In this document: positions 24,701 through 33,175 of the stretch, piece by piece
How positions within the stretch are numbered: position 1 is the stretch's first letter
How the letters are laid out: the number at the start of each line of letters is the position of its first letter
NCBI GenBank assembly: GCA_015501585.1
Contig: JADNRY010000018.1
Coordinates: 186,001 to 250,000 of the forward strand
DNA length: 64,000 bases
Direction of reading: 5' to 3'
Source of the DNA: Rhodocollybia butyracea
Taxonomy: Eukaryota; Basidiomycota; Agaricomycetes; Agaricales; Omphalotaceae
Made by a program: the position numbers and the translations under genes
Notes under the pieces: generated by a model
The model's input: only the letters and a program-made list of their open reading frames with translations
Database searches by the model: none
Told to the model about the DNA's origin: nothing

Positions 24701-25232
24701 ACTGTTTGTCCAACAGTGATTGTTGGACTGACGGTGCCTTGGGCACAGTCTCACGCCATTGGCGTACCAAGTTGTTTGTCTCGGTATGAATATATGGTGT
24801 TGCGTTGTGCAATACCGGTGGTGTGACGGCAGGCCGTCTCGGTGTGGGTGCAGCAATAGTGATTCTATTGCTGTTTCTCGATGAAGAAGATCTTTCTTCA
24901 TTAGATCAGATGCTAGATGCATCCCATTTCTCAGTTATATTGAGAATACGATTGAGTACTTGCGTACTCTTGTCGAGTGATGCCGCTACATCTCGTAGCG
25001 CAGAAGAAATCTCACTTAAACCCTCTCGGGTTGGCTGTTTCTTACGAATAGTCATAGACTGTTCATTAGGTGGATTTTTGTCCTGCCTGTAGTGCCGTCC
25101 TTCAGACGCACGTATGGAATGAGTCGCTGATGCAACTGAATAGATTGAGTGTGGTGACACGTCACCACGAATGGAAGGTGCGCGATCGCGCACACTCTGA
25201 TATGACTTCTCTGATTGATTTTGAGAGGTCAT
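21799..25232 (-). pseudogene. Gag-like gene of the antisense LTR element, broken
   Basis: Starts at 25232 (MTSQNQSEKSYQSVRDRAPS) with a short coiled-coil-like part (LSEISSALRDVAASLDKSTQ), then an in-frame TGA at 24906-24908. The same frame stays open afterwards through a Pro/Thr/Val-rich region (ITPPVVVPNTTG and similar) to the 1,841-bp insertion at 24124. It resumes at 22283 with WTFEGAIIGVFDCCIQATTI, DYYSSLTRWASRML and KWFIEGLPFNIIRQL, which resembles the retrotransposon gag core, and ends in an acidic tail at 21799. No zinc knuckle seen. The single TGA may be decay (CGA or TGG to TGA). Confidence 0.75.
22284..24124 (+). mobile_element. Unclassified 1,841-bp element, copy 2 (in gag-only element)
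   Basis: Same sequence, length and orientation as 15454-17294, here within GCGGT duplications (22279-22283, 24125-24129). Identity of two copies at different sites with different target duplications shows two separate and recent insertions, later than both host elements. Three short frames of 62-92 codons recur in each copy only because the copies are identical. Confidence 0.87.
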
Positions 25233-25400
25233 AGGGACAGTGAATGATATAGTGGGAAGGAAAAATGGAGCGGGTTTGTATAGATTGTGTAGCGAGTTGG
25301 AATAATGGTTGTTATACTTGGTAGTATAACTGTTTTTAGCTTGTTAAACTAATAGCTTTGTGTTATTCACACAATAGTAATTTTTTGATGTTCAAAAAAG

Positions 25401-25653
25401 TATAACGTGCCCTATGGGCAAAGTCCTTAAGAACACCGGTGAACACGACAAATAGGATACTATTGTGTGTACGACGGTGTAAAAGACTGACTAGACTCTT
25501 AAGTAATTGTACAATACTTATAGTAACAGATTTATTATATAATTAATAATAAATAGAATGATAAGATAGACTGTTTGGTCTATCGGCGGCGTCTAGGATG
25601 ACCATATTGCCGGATACGGTCAGTGGTGATTATGGAGAGGCGGAGGCGTTACA
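25401..25653 (-). repeat. LTR of gag-only element (right)
   Basis: Reads TATAACGTGCCCTATGGGC to GGAGGCGTTACA; the 5' LTR relative to the minus-strand gag. It starts TATAAC where TGTAAC would be expected from the inverted GTTACA end. No clear tRNA primer site could be assigned next to it. Confidence 0.9.
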
Positions 25654-26119
25654 CTCCGACTACAGAATGGGCAATGGCAGGAAATCCGTATCCGGGTTCC
25701 TTATCATGCTTGGTTCATCGCTCATCTCATGGAGCTCAAAACAACAAGCTGTCGTCGCATTATTGTCTTGCGAAGCGGAGTATCTCACCGTAACCCACTG
25801 TGTGCGAGAAGTTCTTTGGTTCCAAAATTTTTTAGTGGAACTAGGTTTTCCTCAGCCCTCACCAACTTCGGTGTTTTGTGACAACCAGGGTACAGTCTCG
25901 TGCACTCATGATCCTCATGCACACAGCAAGATGAAGCACATCTCAATTCGAGAACACTTCATCCGAGACTGTGTAACCAAATGGCTCGTGAATGTCATTC
26001 ACGTATCTAACCAGGACAACCAAGCAGACATCCTTACTAAACCTCTTCATAGGACTCTCCATCGTAAATGGATCAGCAGGCTCAAACTTGACGCGAGTCA
26101 AGGGGGTGTTAAATACTGA
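25654..26119 (+). pseudogene. Copia RNase H (3' part)
   Basis: SDYRMGNGRKSVSGFLIMLG, ISWSSKQQAVVALLSCEAEY, VFCDNQGT, KHISIREHFIRDCV and NQADILTKPLHRTLHRKW are the classic copia RNase H blocks with Glu and Asp catalytic residues present. The open frame ends with TGA at 26117-26119, inside the start of the 3' LTR. Its 5' part lies before 21201. Confidence 0.9.
26100..26106 (+). other. Copia polypurine tract
   Basis: AAGGGGG immediately before the TGTTAAATAC start of the 3' LTR, the expected primer site for plus-strand DNA synthesis. Confidence 0.7.
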
Positions 26120-26205
26120 CTCAGTAGAGTATTGACCAAGTGTTATCCTATACGGATTCATGGCTTATATGGACTTAAGACATATACACCTCACTTAGTT
26201 AGCAC

Positions 26206-26853
26206 TAGAGATGTCCACAAGTCCAAGTCTCAACAAGTACTCGCAGGTAAGATCCGTGGGAGAACTCGCAAGTATGTGACTCGCGGATCCCAAAACCCGT
26301 TTCCCACGGGTCACCAACGGGTCACAAGTCAAGGTTTCCGAGACTTTGCAAATACTTGCAAGTATTTGTGACTTGTGCAAGGCATAGTATACATGTATTT
26401 TCAGTGCAACTTGAGTAATAATTACAACTTACATTGGTCAATAATATCATACTTACTACTATATAAGTTGTTGAGTGCTGGCACACAGATATTAGGTTGT
26501 AGACAGCTCACGGCGTTTAGGCGCTTAAATTGGCGCCTAAACGCCGTGAGCTGTCTACAACTCAAAACTTAGATGTGAGTACATATTTACTTCATAACAT
26601 AGTATGAAATTGTTGTAAACAAGTTAAGTACATGGTTTTGTTAGCATTATATACTGTACAATCAATTTATGCAAGTAAGTAATGGTAAATACTTCTGTAA
26701 CACTTGTTTTATTAGATGAATCACAAGTACCTGTAAGACTTGCGAGTCAGTGACCCGTTTCCCACGAGTCAGCCACGGGTCACAAGTCAGGCCTTTTAGG
26801 CCGCAAGTACTTGCGCTCCGGTATACTTGGATTCGGACTCGTGGACATCTCTA
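26206..26853. mobile_element. hAT-type MITE (648 bp)
   Basis: The ends are TAGAGATGTCCAC and GTGGACATCTCTA, perfect inverted repeats. The 8-bp direct repeat GTTAGCAC flanks it at 26198-26205 and 26854-26861. An 8-bp duplication plus a TAGAGATG-like end is typical of the hAT superfamily. There is no transposase. Subterminal zones carry repeats of CAAGTACTTGC/ACTTGTGAC type on both sides, the kind of sites hAT transposases bind. A long hairpin sits in the middle. Confidence 0.9.
26497..26560. repeat. Perfect 28-bp hairpin with 8-base loop
   Basis: Left arm 26497-26524 and right arm 26533-26560 are exact reverse complements; the loop is TTAAATTG. The core GGCGTTTAGGCGC is GC-rich within an AT-rich element. 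Could fold in RNA or extrude as a cruciform. Confidence 0.92.
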
Positions 26854-26992
26854 GTTAGCACCCTGGCCCGAAGTGAACCCCTATCACTGTTCTCTTCGTA
26901 CCAGGTATGTACACAAGTGGACTTGTATTATTTAGCTTCTTATTCAATCACTGTTCTCTTCATACCAGTTGTACTCGAGTTCTAATAATATG

Positions 26993-27513
26993 TAAGTAGT
27001 TATAGATTGAATAAGAATACCTTTAGCTTTGAGTGCTGCAACCAAGATAAGTGCGCTTTTACAGATTACTACTTTACCCTTCCCCTGCTGAGCTCCCGGC
27101 CCTGGGCCCTGATGAAAGCCATTCTCTTCCAATAGTGGCGGTGTCGCAGCCTTAGCTTGCTTCACACTCACACACATATCATATGCCTATATACTATCGG
27201 TATTGTTGCTGTACATATAAATGTGTCCATACTTCTGGCATCTTCTCTACTCTTCATCCGCACTTCACGAATAGTAGGACTCCTGCATGTTCACTTGGTA
27301 TGATTGTGAGTATTTGATTCTCTGTAGTGTTGCTTGTCATTGCTCTTGACGACAAGCTCTCACAGGTGTTAGTAAGAGGTGGGTGATCTCTGAACTCTGA
27401 ATCTGCGACACTGATGTGCTCGCGTGGCTAAGTTGACAGCACACTGCGCCCATAAGCCGTACAACAGCTGTAATTGTGACACCCCGGTTATTTCATCAAT
27501 TTGTTGTTTTTTT
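26993..27513. other. Short intergenic interval between two transposons
   Basis: Flanking DNA right of the copia insertion. No gene or repeat recognised apart from a small CT-rich region. Confidence 0.35.
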
Positions 27514-27522
27514 GGTGCTTAC

Positions 27523-28135
27523 TAGCTTGGTGACCAAACCCTCTATGAGGTGCGTCGATTAACATGAAACCTCGATAGAGGGCTTGGGAAACCGGCTCCA
27601 GACCGTGGCACAGACTTTCTTTTCACCTGTTATAGGTTTTAAGAGTTGCCTATTTAGGATCGGATATGAGGCCCGCGAAGTCCGCCAGGTCCGAACGGGC
27701 CAACGTGCTCGAAATTTACTGTAGTTTACTGGTTTACTGACAAGAATGGCTTTTGAAAGCCAGTTTCACAAGTCTTGTATCTCGATTGTGATGCCTCATT
27801 CCAAATTCTCCGCCAGAATAAGAAATTTAGTCGACTTCATCACTGACCTGAGTCCGAAGCAGTGTGCACATAACTTACGAGGGAAATCAATGAAATTTGA
27901 TTGTGAAATGACATACAGTGGTAATATTCATATCTTGGACTGTGCCGCAGACAACAGACATGTCAAAGACGCTGGCAAAGTAAGTAAATTTCACTCTGAT
28001 CCTAAATAGGCAATTCTTAAAACCCATAACAGGCGAAAAAAAGTCTGTGCCACGGTCCGGAGCCGGTTTCCCAAGCCCTCTATCGAGGTTTCATGTTAAT
28101 CGACGCACCTCACAGAGGGTTTGGTCACCAAGCTA
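27523..28135. mobile_element. MULE-type MITE with 139-bp terminal inverted repeats
   Basis: Left TIR 27523-27661 and right TIR 27998-28135 are near-perfect reverse complements starting TAGCTTGGTGACCAAACCCT. A 9-bp duplication, GGTGCTTAC, flanks the element (27514-27522 and 28136-28144). A 9-bp duplication with long TIRs is characteristic of Mutator-like elements. The 336-base interior holds one small plus-strand frame (27746-28009) that resembles no transposase. The TIR also contains a shorter internal palindrome (CCCTCTATGAGG and CCTCGATAGAGGG). Non-autonomous. Confidence 0.9.
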
Positions 28136-28344
28136 GGTGCTTACAATCTAATTACTTGCATTTAGTTACACTATTCTATGTGAAGTTTGATCATTACTCG
28201 GTTCAAACTGCTCGGAAATTGAAGATTCCACGAGATTGCCTTCAATCCTAATCTCTTCGACCGTTGCTTCTCCTCTCGAGCTTTCAATGCGGGAGTACCA
28301 GGTTGGGAAGTCTCCGTGCGGCGTGCTCTTGGAGCAAGACACTG

Positions 28345-29103
28345 TCAAGACCACGCGAGACCACGCGAATGCCGCGGTTTCTTGGGTGCTGGTGCTATTA
28401 GCCGCTCCGGTAGCCTCGTGGCTGGTACTATCGGCGCCCCGGCTGGTGCTATCGACCCCCCGGCTGGTGCTATCGACCCCCCGGCCGGTGCTATCGACTG
28501 TGGCGGCGATGCCAGATGTCTCTCCTTTGTCCGTGACTTCTGCCGACCCAGCCTGGCGCTCTCCTCCTCTTCCTTGATTCGCTCGTTATCCCAAGGTTCA
28601 ATCGCTGTCTTCAGCGCCGTCCACTGCTCCTCCAACTTCGTTCGTGGGAGCAGTTTCCAGAATTGTTTATCATATTCGGCCTCAGCTGCTAGCGCTGGCT
28701 TTGTCAAATCCTTGTGCTTCCTCTCAAACTTTGGTTCGAGCTTATCGAGCTTGGAGTCAAGCTGATAAACCTTGTAGAAATTCGTCCTAGTTTTATAGGG
28801 TGCGCGCCACCCAACACAAGGCAATTCGCCATGGCAACCAGGAGCGTCATTTTGCGCCTCAAGTATAAAGATATACATCTTGTCGATTGACTCGGACTCG
28901 TCGTTGATAACTTTGTTGGTGTAACGGGTAGCATCATCTGGAACATATTCTTTGCCGATTGCAGCAGTGGTGCTCGCACTAAGTTTCTTTTTGTCAGAGG
29001 TTCCAATCGTCATGGGGTTCTGGAGCTTGGCGAGCTCGGTGATATCAAGCGCCGGGCCGTCCTTATCGGTGATGGCTATAGCACTAATCACGGTGAGTCT
29101 ATA
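28345..29103 (-). CDS. Hypothetical protein, probably 5'-truncated by a MITE
   Basis: An open minus-strand frame of about 250 codons, rich in Lys/Glu. Visible parts: DKDGPALDITELAKLQNPMT, DDATRYTNKVINDESESIDK, a charged probable coiled coil (LDSKLDKLEPKFERKHKDL, then EPWDNERIKEEEESARLGRQ), and a 21-base repeat encoding SIAPAGG three times near 28440-28500. I do not recognise the family. The frame's upstream edge abuts the small MITE at 29104, and no ATG is present at the edge, so the original 5' end is missing or spliced. It could be a remnant of a larger transposon ORF; expression is doubtful. Confidence 0.4.
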   Translation of the reverse strand, partial: YRLTVISAIAITDKDGPALDITELAKLQNPMTIGTSDKKKLSASTTAAIGKEYVPDDATRYTNKVINDESESIDKMYIFILEAQNDAPGCHGELPCVGWRAPYKTRTNFYKVYQLDSKLDKLEPKFERKHKDLTKPALAAEAEYDKQFWKLLPRTKLEEQWTALKTAIEPWDNERIKEEEESARLGRQKSRTKERHLASPPQSIAPAGGSIAPAGGSIAPAGAPIVPATRLPERLIAPAPKKPRHSRGLAWS

Positions 29104-29322
29104 CACCACGCTTATTGTTCTACTTCAGCCTGACTGAAGTAGACAGCGAAGAATCTTTCTTCATCAATAGCTGGAAAGGATATGTTTCATTTAAGGATTG
29201 GCCAGTTAAAACCCAGGTATTGCCGGTACCGAACCATGAAAGAAGGGATTTTACTTTGTCGGTGAATGTTACGATTTCCCACCCTACTTCAGTCAGGCTG
29301 AAGTAGAACAATAAGCGTGGTG
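29104..29322. mobile_element. Small MITE (219 bp), possibly CACTA-like
   Basis: Arms 29104-29142 and 29284-29322 are exact 39-bp inverted repeats beginning CACCACGCTTATTG. A 3-bp ATA flanks both ends (29101-29103, 29323-29325). CAC-type ends with a 3-bp duplication fit CACTA/EnSpm elements, but the short duplication is weak evidence. Each arm ends in its own small palindrome CTTCAGCCTGACTGAAG. It sits at the 5' edge of the minus-strand hypothetical ORF. Confidence 0.75.
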
Positions 29323-29325
29323 ATA

Positions 29326-31172
29326 TCGGCTGGGCCACTAGAAGTCGTTAATAAAGGAGTCCAAAATAATGTAATGAATTCACCTTGGGGAGTACCTCAG
29401 GAGGGGCGGGGAGTACCTCAAGAGGGGTGGGCATTGCATGTACAGCAGAGATGAGCACGGCGATGAAGACGAGCCCAAAGGGATGGAATTGTGGTGCAAT
29501 TAGCATCAGAAAAGATTTGAGCCTTTGGGTGATAAGTAAAGTGAGTGAACTGAGCCAGCAGTCAGCTTACACCATCAGGACGCTCCCTGCTTTATATAAC
29601 ATTGGCGAAGACGGCGCAAATGCGTACGGAACGTGTAATCAAATGCAGTATAGCATTGCGGAACAGATATAAATTTCAACTCTGGGTTAACGAGGGTCAA
29701 CGCAGAACACTCGCAGAACGCGACTCGGAGGAGAACACGGTAGGCTATGGTAGGACGGTCCCATTTACATAGGTAGAAACAGCCAGGGAAGGCAGACGAT
29801 AGACACGATAATAGTTTCGTCCAAATCAAGTAGGCTCAGGCTGGTATACTAAGATAGACTCACCCAAAGTAAGTAGAGCCCGTCACCCCTTTCCGAAAGT
29901 CAGCAATGCCGAGCTCGTATATTTGAGATTACTATTTGCGATCCTTGTTCTTCCTATAGACTGCGACGGGAAGTAAGGGGAAGTAATCATGTAACAGGAG
30001 ATGCTCCACTCGGCTCCGACCAGGAAATACCGCAAGGGAACAGCCACACTACAGCGATGTGTTTCACGGATGAAGCCATAGGTGCCAAGCATGAGCGCTA
30101 GCCATTGCACACGGCCAGCTAAACACGTCATCTCAGCAACAAATTATGCATATAGCCATGGCAGAGGCATCCGAGCATGGGTCGGGATCTGTCGGGATAG
30201 TGTCGGGACATGCACCGATACATCTGATCCCCTCCCAACCTCTCCCTGCCCTGCCATCATGAATAAACCACATACACAGCCAAGTGTGGGCTTGGCATCT
30301 GTCCTCACCCGTACGAGTGCACTGCAGAAGTGGTACCTGAGTCTCTACCTTTGGGGTCTTGTAGAAGATCGGAGAAGAGCTGCACTTGCGATACTCGATG
30401 TAACGATAGACTCGAATCTTTGCTGTGGAATCATGGCGATGTGAAATCAATCCTACGGACACGGTTGATCGTCAGTATCTGACAAAAGGGAACAGCTGGC
30501 TCGAGTCTCACGAGGTCTTGTACCCCAAAAGTATAATAAAAGTATGCTGGCTGCTAAATTCAGAGAACAGACGTCAAGCAAGAGTTCATAAACTTCAACA
30601 AGTTGTTGCATTCTTATATGCTCAGACACTTGAGGTGCTTTCGACAACAGCGATGCAATTCAACATTGCTCTCGTACAAGGCTAACCCACGCCAACTGCT
30701 CCACCGGATTCCTTCTCTCAAGAAGGACATATTAGGAATACAGAACAAAGACTACGCTACAATCCGAGTCGAATGAGCTCTAGGATCTAGTGAGATACGA
30801 GAGCTTGATTCTCATCAAGCGCAAATTTGGGCATTGACCTCTCCGTCAGCATCCGCGGATTCCCAATTCGGATTATTACACAGAAGCTTGGGGTCTACTC
30901 TCAAGTAACTATCTTCCTTTGGTATTACTTGACTCTGGTTAAAAATCATCAGCATCGTCACTCATCGTCAGCCCACCTACTCAGTCAGCACGTTCAACGA
31001 CAATCACGAAAGGTTATCAAGGAAGTACTTCAACTTGAAAATGTGGAAACTCAACGGGTATTAGGTTGGATAAATACGCGATAGGCAACTATATGGCAAG
31101 TAGGTATAGACAAGCTAAAGAATGGTATGCCGCCGATTGTTGATTTCAAGAAGGCACAGCAAAATATGTTTC
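29326..31172. other. Intergenic, no gene recognised
   Basis: About 1.8 kb. A two-copy GGGGAGTACCTCA(G/A)GAGGGG repeat lies near 29388-29430. Short frames on both strands show no known motif. No tRNA or transposon ends noticed. The right end should hold the 3' UTR of the GH105-like gene. Confidence 0.4.
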
Positions 31173-32715
31173 CTAGTCATCATACGAGCAAATGCAAGCA
31201 TCCACACAATCCCTCCAGGCCGCATACATTAGAACAACCTGAAAGTTGAGTAAATTAGTACAATCACATCGAAAAGGCATTCGGGTTCCAGGCAAAGGTT
31301 GTCTGGCCCGAAGTGAATAGACATTACCATGTTTTGACCCTCTGGGCTTCCGGCAGTGTACGGGGTAGTATCAGTCCAATCGTAGGGGTTGACGGCTGAA
31401 AATTTAGAAGATGAATACGAGTTAAAAGAAGATAGAATAAAATAAAAAGACATACCAGGTGTCACAGTTCCATTACTGGTTATGTGGGGGTTACCATCCG
31501 AATCGACTCCTCCAAGAGTAAGCCGAATTCCATCTGCCCAAGCTACATATCTCGAATCGAAAATCGAAGGCTGAAGAGTTGCCATCCTGATTAGAATCGA
31601 AAAAAGGGACAATAAACATCTATTTTAATCAAGTTCGAAACAGCTACTAACCTATAGGCAACAGAAGCAATCATTGAGGAACCTGAAACGTCTCCGAAAC
31701 CGAGGCCATCTCCGGTAGTATCGTTAAGGTAGTTGCGCAAGAGCCCATCGACCGTAGGTGCGCCCATTGCACCATCGACAATCTCCTGGATCCACAGCGT
31801 GAGGTTGCTAACAGCCTGGTCTTTCCAGCCCGAAGTGAGCGATGCAGGAGCGTTCATCACGGTAGCGAGGACACGGGTCATTCCTGCACTAGCCCAGCCG
31901 TTTCCAGTACCCCAGAGACCGAGATCGGCACTCTGTGGCCCGACGATGTGTTCCCAAAGGCCGTAATATGGCACTGAAGTGGAGATATTGGCTTTGAGAA
32001 CTTGACGATAGAACATGCATTGGTCGACTGTGGCGCGTAGAAGCGTGGCGTTGTTGGCGTTGACAGCGTAGTAGGCTAGGAAAGGAGGAGCCTAGGGAAC
32101 GCAAGAGAAGTTAGGTCCCAAATAATAAAGAAAAAAAGGACCGCTTGCCATGTACATAAAGTCGGCCCTGGAAACAATTCGTGAATTAAAATCGAAATAT
32201 CATTTAAAAAAAGAATCGTACCAAAGTTCGGGAACATCGGTACGCTGTGAGATGGCTCCGTTGTACCATCTGGGAGCTGACTCCGTGATATACTCAAACT
32301 CTTCATAGGTTCCGTTCGCAAACGATGCATTAGTCTTTCCCAGCATAGTTGCCCCGACTCCCAAGCTGGCTGGGTCGCCAACAGCACCAGCACCGTCTGC
32401 AAGCCCATTCGCGCCTGTTCCTAGCACGATAACTTGTTGCGCGTATGCCAAGGCCGGGACTTTTTTTGGATGAAGAGTAGGTACGGGAAAAGCTGATGTC
32501 CCAAAGACAGAATAAGAAGCATTGTAGAGCTCTAGGAGAGCCTCAGTAGCAGTTCCAAACTCCCATGAGTGAGCTGGAAGAGATTTCGCGAGCGCAGCAA
32601 CGGCTGAGATATCGAAACCTGGGTATGGGAACGAGTCAGACTCAGAGTCCGTTGTTTGTGCGCGAACGGACAATGATGAGGAGGCAAGGAAAAGAGTGAC
32701 GAGGGTGGAAAGCAT
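31173..32715 (-). CDS. Secreted GH105-like six-hairpin glycosidase family protein
   Basis: Six exons on the minus strand (32715-32222, 32167-32149, 32091-31652, 31586-31456, 31395-31328, 31238-31173) encode 405 residues. An N-terminal signal peptide (MLSTLVTLFLASSSLSVRA) precedes a mature chain with several NxS/T sites. Conserved stretches, WEFGTATEALLELYNASYSV, TDVPELWADFMYMAPPFLAY, GLWGTGNGWASAGMTRVLAT, DGLGFGDVSGSSMIASVAYR and YTAGSPEGQ then VVLMYAAWRDC, match fungal relatives of unsaturated rhamnogalacturonyl hydrolases (alpha/alpha six-hairpin fold). Such enzymes remove unsaturated uronic acids from pectin fragments. The fungal branch is poorly characterised, so the substrate is uncertain. 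Exon 2 is a 19-base micro-exon whose downstream intron (32148-32092) starts with GC instead of GT. A TATA box lies about 80 bases upstream. Confidence 0.88.
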
Positions 32716-32790
32716 AGTGAGCCTCCGTTCAGTGACTGGAAGAAAGATGAGGGAATAAACAGGTACAGCCCTGCCACAAACGCGACATCC

Positions 32791-32798
32791 TTATATAG
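32791..32798 (-). promoter_or_regulatory. TATA box of GH105-like gene
   Basis: TATATAA on the minus strand, about 78 bases upstream of the start codon at 32715. Positional inference. Confidence 0.45.
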
Positions 32799-33175
32799 TG
32801 TCAATGTAGGGTCCTAGGGTCGAACATGCTAAATTTACGTACTTGACGTCCGCTACTCGCTGCTACTCGCCGCGATAGCCTGATGTTCTCCTGATGCCTG
32901 GAACTCGGTTCTTCAAATCATCAAGACTTTGTTCCAATGTTGTCAGAATAATTCTTGGTTAAAATGTTGGTTGAAAGCTCCAACGCGACTCCAACGCGCC
33001 TGTGCGCAAACGGATCAAAATCGGATCGCTCACGGAACGTTCTTTACCTGAGAAGTACGTACACGCAGTTCAATCCTGATACTAATCAGGGAATAATCCA
33101 TATCCATACATATACAGAGAGAGCTGAGTGAACGGCGAGCGCTACTATTATACACATACAGCCATTACGGTCAAT

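Larger units (their letters stand above)
21206..25653 (-). mobile_element. Gag-only LTR retrotransposon (TR-GAG-like), antisense
   Basis: LTRs at 21206-21458 and 25401-25653 (253 bp each) lie inside a CTCCG duplication (21201-21205 and 25654-25658) within the copia RT/RNase H region. The pyrimidine run CCCTCCCCCACC next to the left LTR is a polypurine tract read on the minus strand, so the element runs right to left. Its only coding region is gag-like on the minus strand (25232 to 21799); I see no protease, RT, integrase or RNase H. Without the nested 1,841-bp element it is about 2.6 kb. Such an element would need a partner for mobility. The two LTRs differ at six sites by my count. Confidence 0.88.
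14597..26987 (+). mobile_element. Ty1/copia LTR retrotransposon with nested insertions
   Basis: Bounded by LTRs at 14597-14821 and 26107-26987 (the latter split by a MITE) and by the 5-bp duplication ATATG at 14592-14596 and 26988-26992. Internal order is gag, zinc knuckle, protease, integrase, reverse transcriptase, RNase H, which is the copia order with integrase before RT. Later insertions at 15454-17294, 21206-25653 (itself hit at 22284-24124) and 26206-26853 inflate it to 12.4 kb; without them the element is about 5.4 kb. The two LTRs differ at six positions by my count, five of them C/T or G/A. Several in-frame stops and frame breaks in every domain make it inactive. Confidence 0.95.
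26107..26987 (+). repeat. Copia 3' LTR, split by a MITE
   Basis: LTR sequence at 26107-26205 and 26854-26987, with the 8-bp target GTTAGCAC doubled around the insertion. Compared with the 5' LTR there are six substitutions, three of them CG to CA. Confidence 0.93.

Noticed and set aside
27746..28009. 87-codon frame inside the MULE-type MITE as a transposase
   Set aside because: Too short and without a DDE or zinc-binding pattern; the element is better read as non-autonomous.
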